A stretch of DNA of 24,162 nt from Ruminococcoides intestinihominis (GTDB lineage: Bacteria > Bacillota > Clostridia > Oscillospirales > Acutalibacteraceae). Under the pieces are notes generated by a model. It saw only the letters and a list, made by a program, of their open reading frames with translations. It was not told where the DNA came from and searched no databases. Location of the stretch: the NCBI RefSeq assembly GCF_040096285.1, contig NZ_JBBMEY010000032.1:1-24162 (forward strand), written 5' to 3'. Below, piece after piece: positions 22,155 to 24,162 of the stretch. Numbering within the stretch: the stretch's first letter is position 1; every line of letters begins with the position of its first letter. The position numbers and the translations under genes were made by a program.

Positions 22155-23900
22155 ATGGAACATTTTATGAACTCACTGCAAACTGTCTTAAACGACATTG
22201 ACAACGCAGTATGGGGTCCTGTAATGCTGATACTGCTTGTTGGTACAGGTGTTTACCTAACCTTTAGGTTTGGTTTTCTAACTTGGAGAAATCTTTTTCC
22301 ATCACTAAAAGCACTTTTCAGCAAAGAATCAAGAATCAAAAAAGACGGTGGCAAAGGTGATGTTTCTCCTTTTGCAGCACTTATGACTGCACTTGCATCT
22401 ACAATCGGTACAGGTAACATTGTCGGTGTTGCTACTGCTATGGTAGCCGGTGGTCCGGGTGCTTTGGTATGGATGTGGATTTCAGCAGCATTTGGTATTA
22501 CAACAAAGTTTGCTGAATGTGCGTTGTCTATTAAGTACAGAGTTGTTAATGACCGTGGTGAAATGCTTGGTGGCCCTATGTACTCAATCAAGGCAGCATT
22601 TCACGACAAGCTACCCGGTAAAATTTTGGCAGTATTATTTGCAATCTTTGCATTACTTGCATCATTCGGTATCGGTAACTTAACACAAGCTAACTCAATC
22701 TCCGATGCAGTTAACTCAACCTTTACTATTCCTACATGGGTAACAGGTCTAATCCTTACAGTTATGGTACTGATTATTGTTTTAGGTGGTATTCAGAGTA
22801 TTTCAAAGGTTTCTTCAGTACTTGTTCCTGCAATGGCTGTCTTTTACATTATTGCAGGTCTTGTAGTTATTTTCGGTAACATTTCAGGTATTCCTGAAGG
22901 TCTAAAAAACATTTTTGTTATGGCTTTTTCCGGTAAATCAGTTGCCGGTGGTATAGCCGGTACACTTACTGCAACAATGTTGAACTCAATGCGTTATGGT
23001 GTTGGCAGAGGTGTATTTAGTAATGAAGCCGGTATGGGTTCTGCTGCTATTGCTGCAGCTGCTGCACATACTGACAACCACATTCGTCAAGGCTACATCA
23101 ATATGTGTGGTACATTTCTAGACACAATTGTTGTTTGTACAATTACAGGTTTAGCTATTGCATCATCCGGTGTACTTGGTACAACTAATGCAGCTATGGA
23201 TGGCACATATGTTATTGATAACAACAAAATCACTATTGCATCTCACAATATTGGTTCTGACTCCTCATACAAAGATACAATTTATGAGTATGCATTAACT
23301 GATGATGGTTTCTCATTAACTGATGATAGTGGTAATGTTACAAACTACACACCTTGTACTAAAGAAAAAATTGCTACAAATCAGGAAACTGACTTTGACA
23401 AAAAGATGGATGGTGTAGAAGCTAAGGCTACCGAAACAACTTTACAGGGTACATGGCAAGATGAAAGTGGTAACAATGTAAAGTTCAGTACTGATGGACA
23501 GTACGAATCACTTACACTAACAACCGGTGCTAAACTAACAATTGAAGCATTTAGAAGTGTACTTGGTGATGTTGGTGCTTACCTAGTAACTATTGGACTT
23601 ATCCTCTTTGCTTTCTCTACTATTCTTGGTTGGGAATATAACGGTGAAAAGGCACTTGAATTCCTTGCTAAAAAGCCACTTGTATGTTACATATACAGAA
23701 TTATATTCTCACTTGTTGTTTACTTTGGTGCAGTAATTTCTCTTGATATTGTATGGTCATTCTCAGATATTGCAAACGCACTTATGATTGTTCCTAATGT
23801 TATTGCCGTATTAATCTTAAGCAATAAACTTGCAAAAGAAACTAAGAAATTCCAGCCAATTTGGAAAGAAGAAAGAGGAAAAGCTAAGAATAATAAGTAA
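22155..23900 (+). CDS. Sodium:alanine/glycine symporter (AGCS) with large extra-membrane insertion
   Basis: 581 residues, against about 450-500 usual for the AGCS family (AlsT/DagA type), which imports alanine or glycine with Na+. Family motifs are TIGTGNIVGVA (83-93), GGPMYSI (139-145) and GVFSNEAGMGSA (286-297), plus the late FAFSTILGWEYNGEKA block (485-500). Between the helix ending near 338 and the next beginning near 470 sits an insertion of about 115 residues (about 343-458, bases 23181-23528). It is polar and beta-rich, with GTYVIDNNKITI, IYEYAL, FSLTDDSGN and QGTWQDESG. The known family topology would place it outside the cell. The start is the ATG at 22155 with GAGGAG seven bases upstream; the ATG at 22140 overlaps that site. 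Confidence 0.93.
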   Translation: MEHFMNSLQTVLNDIDNAVWGPVMLILLVGTGVYLTFRFGFLTWRNLFPSLKALFSKESRIKKDGGKGDVSPFAALMTALASTIGTGNIVGVATAMVAGGPGALVWMWISAAFGITTKFAECALSIKYRVVNDRGEMLGGPMYSIKAAFHDKLPGKILAVLFAIFALLASFGIGNLTQANSISDAVNSTFTIPTWVTGLILTVMVLIIVLGGIQSISKVSSVLVPAMAVFYIIAGLVVIFGNISGIPEGLKNIFVMAFSGKSVAGGIAGTLTATMLNSMRYGVGRGVFSNEAGMGSAAIAAAAAHTDNHIRQGYINMCGTFLDTIVVCTITGLAIASSGVLGTTNAAMDGTYVIDNNKITIASHNIGSDSSYKDTIYEYALTDDGFSLTDDSGNVTNYTPCTKEKIATNQETDFDKKMDGVEAKATETTLQGTWQDESGNNVKFSTDGQYESLTLTTGAKLTIEAFRSVLGDVGAYLVTIGLILFAFSTILGWEYNGEKALEFLAKKPLVCYIYRIIFSLVVYFGAVISLDIVWSFSDIANALMIVPNVIAVLILSNKLAKETKKFQPIWKEERGKAKNNK

Positions 23901-23996
23901 TATTTGATTTAATAGTGGTAATATACAATAGCATATATAAACAATAGATAATATTTAACTTTATTTACTGTTACTAAAAATAATATATATAAACTT

Positions 23997-24025
23997 AAAG
24001 GAGTGGTTAATCAAACCACTCCTTT
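23997..24025 (+). terminator. Terminator of the symporter gene
   Basis: Perfect 12-bp stem: AAAGGAGTGGTT (23997-24008), loop AATCA, AACCACTCCTTT (24014-24025). A broken T-rich tract (CCTTTTCCC) follows. It lies about 96 bp after the stop codon. The stretch between is AT-rich and appears empty. Confidence 0.8.
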
Positions 24026-24082
24026 CCTTTTCCCTATTCTCATTTTTATTGTAATTTATAATAAAGATAGTAAACTATATCA

Positions 24083-24162
24083 ATAAATTAGGGTTTGTGG
24101 GGCTAAATGCAAAGTGTTAAATTTTAGCAAATAAGGCTCCCTTGTGTAAAGGGAGCTGTCGC
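24083..24162 (+). repeat. Dispersed repeat element, right copy (inverted relative to the left copy)
   Basis: The outer box at 24083-24105 (core GGGTTTGTGG) matches the left copy at 21 of 23 positions on the opposite strand. A 29-nt spacer follows, then the hairpin GCTCCCTT (24136-24143), loop GTGTA, AAGGGAGC (24149-24156). The hairpin core CCTTGTGTAAAGG is shared with the left copy. The window cuts the element at its end. Confidence 0.65.

Noticed and set aside
1..24162. Composite transposon or island bounded by the inverted end repeats
   Set aside because: The genes inside are mainly core functions (tsaD, rimI, gdhA, csoR/copA) with uniform base composition, and there is no transposase, integrase or tRNA. 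The repeats look like dispersed intergenic elements.

Overview
The window is low-GC, AT-rich DNA with strong GGAGG-type ribosome binding sites and sigma-A promoters of the TTGACA/TATAAT type. Protein families and sequence style point to an anaerobic gut-type member of the Clostridia (Oscillospiraceae/Ruminococcaceae-like). This is inferred from gene content and codon style, not from a marker gene. I see no rRNA, tRNA, CRISPR array, prophage or insertion sequence. All genes but the last are on the minus strand.

Layout in plus coordinates. 1-113 holds a dispersed repeat with hairpins. 232-408 is a DUF4250 gene. 531-3272 is a one-polypeptide ABC exporter (ATPase plus FtsX-type permease) with its own promoter and a palindrome. 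3391-6325 is a copper operon: the repressor csoR, then the P1B ATPase copA carrying an in-frame C-terminal CopZ-like chaperone domain. A CsoR-type operator sits exactly between the -35 and -10 boxes. 6512-8423 is an arginine/tyrosine phosphatase, rimI, tsaD operon. 8827-10161 is gdhA, behind a long leader. 10503-12426 holds a basic protein of unknown function, a stand-alone Smr domain protein and an NAD(P)HX epimerase. 12481-13624 holds a DUF308 membrane protein and a Nudix hydrolase.

13675-19284 is a tight operon of an M29 aminopeptidase, a membrane-anchored metallophosphoesterase and a full-length BREX-type adenine methyltransferase, PglX. No other BREX gene is present. 19431-20977 is a compact three-gene unit: a DERQ-type membrane protein, a small XRE regulator and a Cof-type HAD phosphatase. 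It has a strong promoter and repeated operator-like sites. 21163-21867 is a PAP2-family membrane protein. The divergent gene at 22155-23900 is a sodium:alanine/glycine symporter (AGCS). It has a promoter-proximal terminator in its leader and an unusual soluble insertion of about 115 residues. The window ends in a second copy of the left-end repeat, in inverted orientation.

The most unusual points are the beta-rich, lipocalin-like insertion in the AGCS transporter, the attenuator-like hairpin in front of it, the orphan PglX overlapping a phosphatase gene, the CopA-CopZ fusion with an internal ribosome binding site and a slippery A6 tract, and the inverted dispersed repeats at both ends. Most other genes are ordinary core genes. 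No complete new system can be demonstrated from sequence alone.
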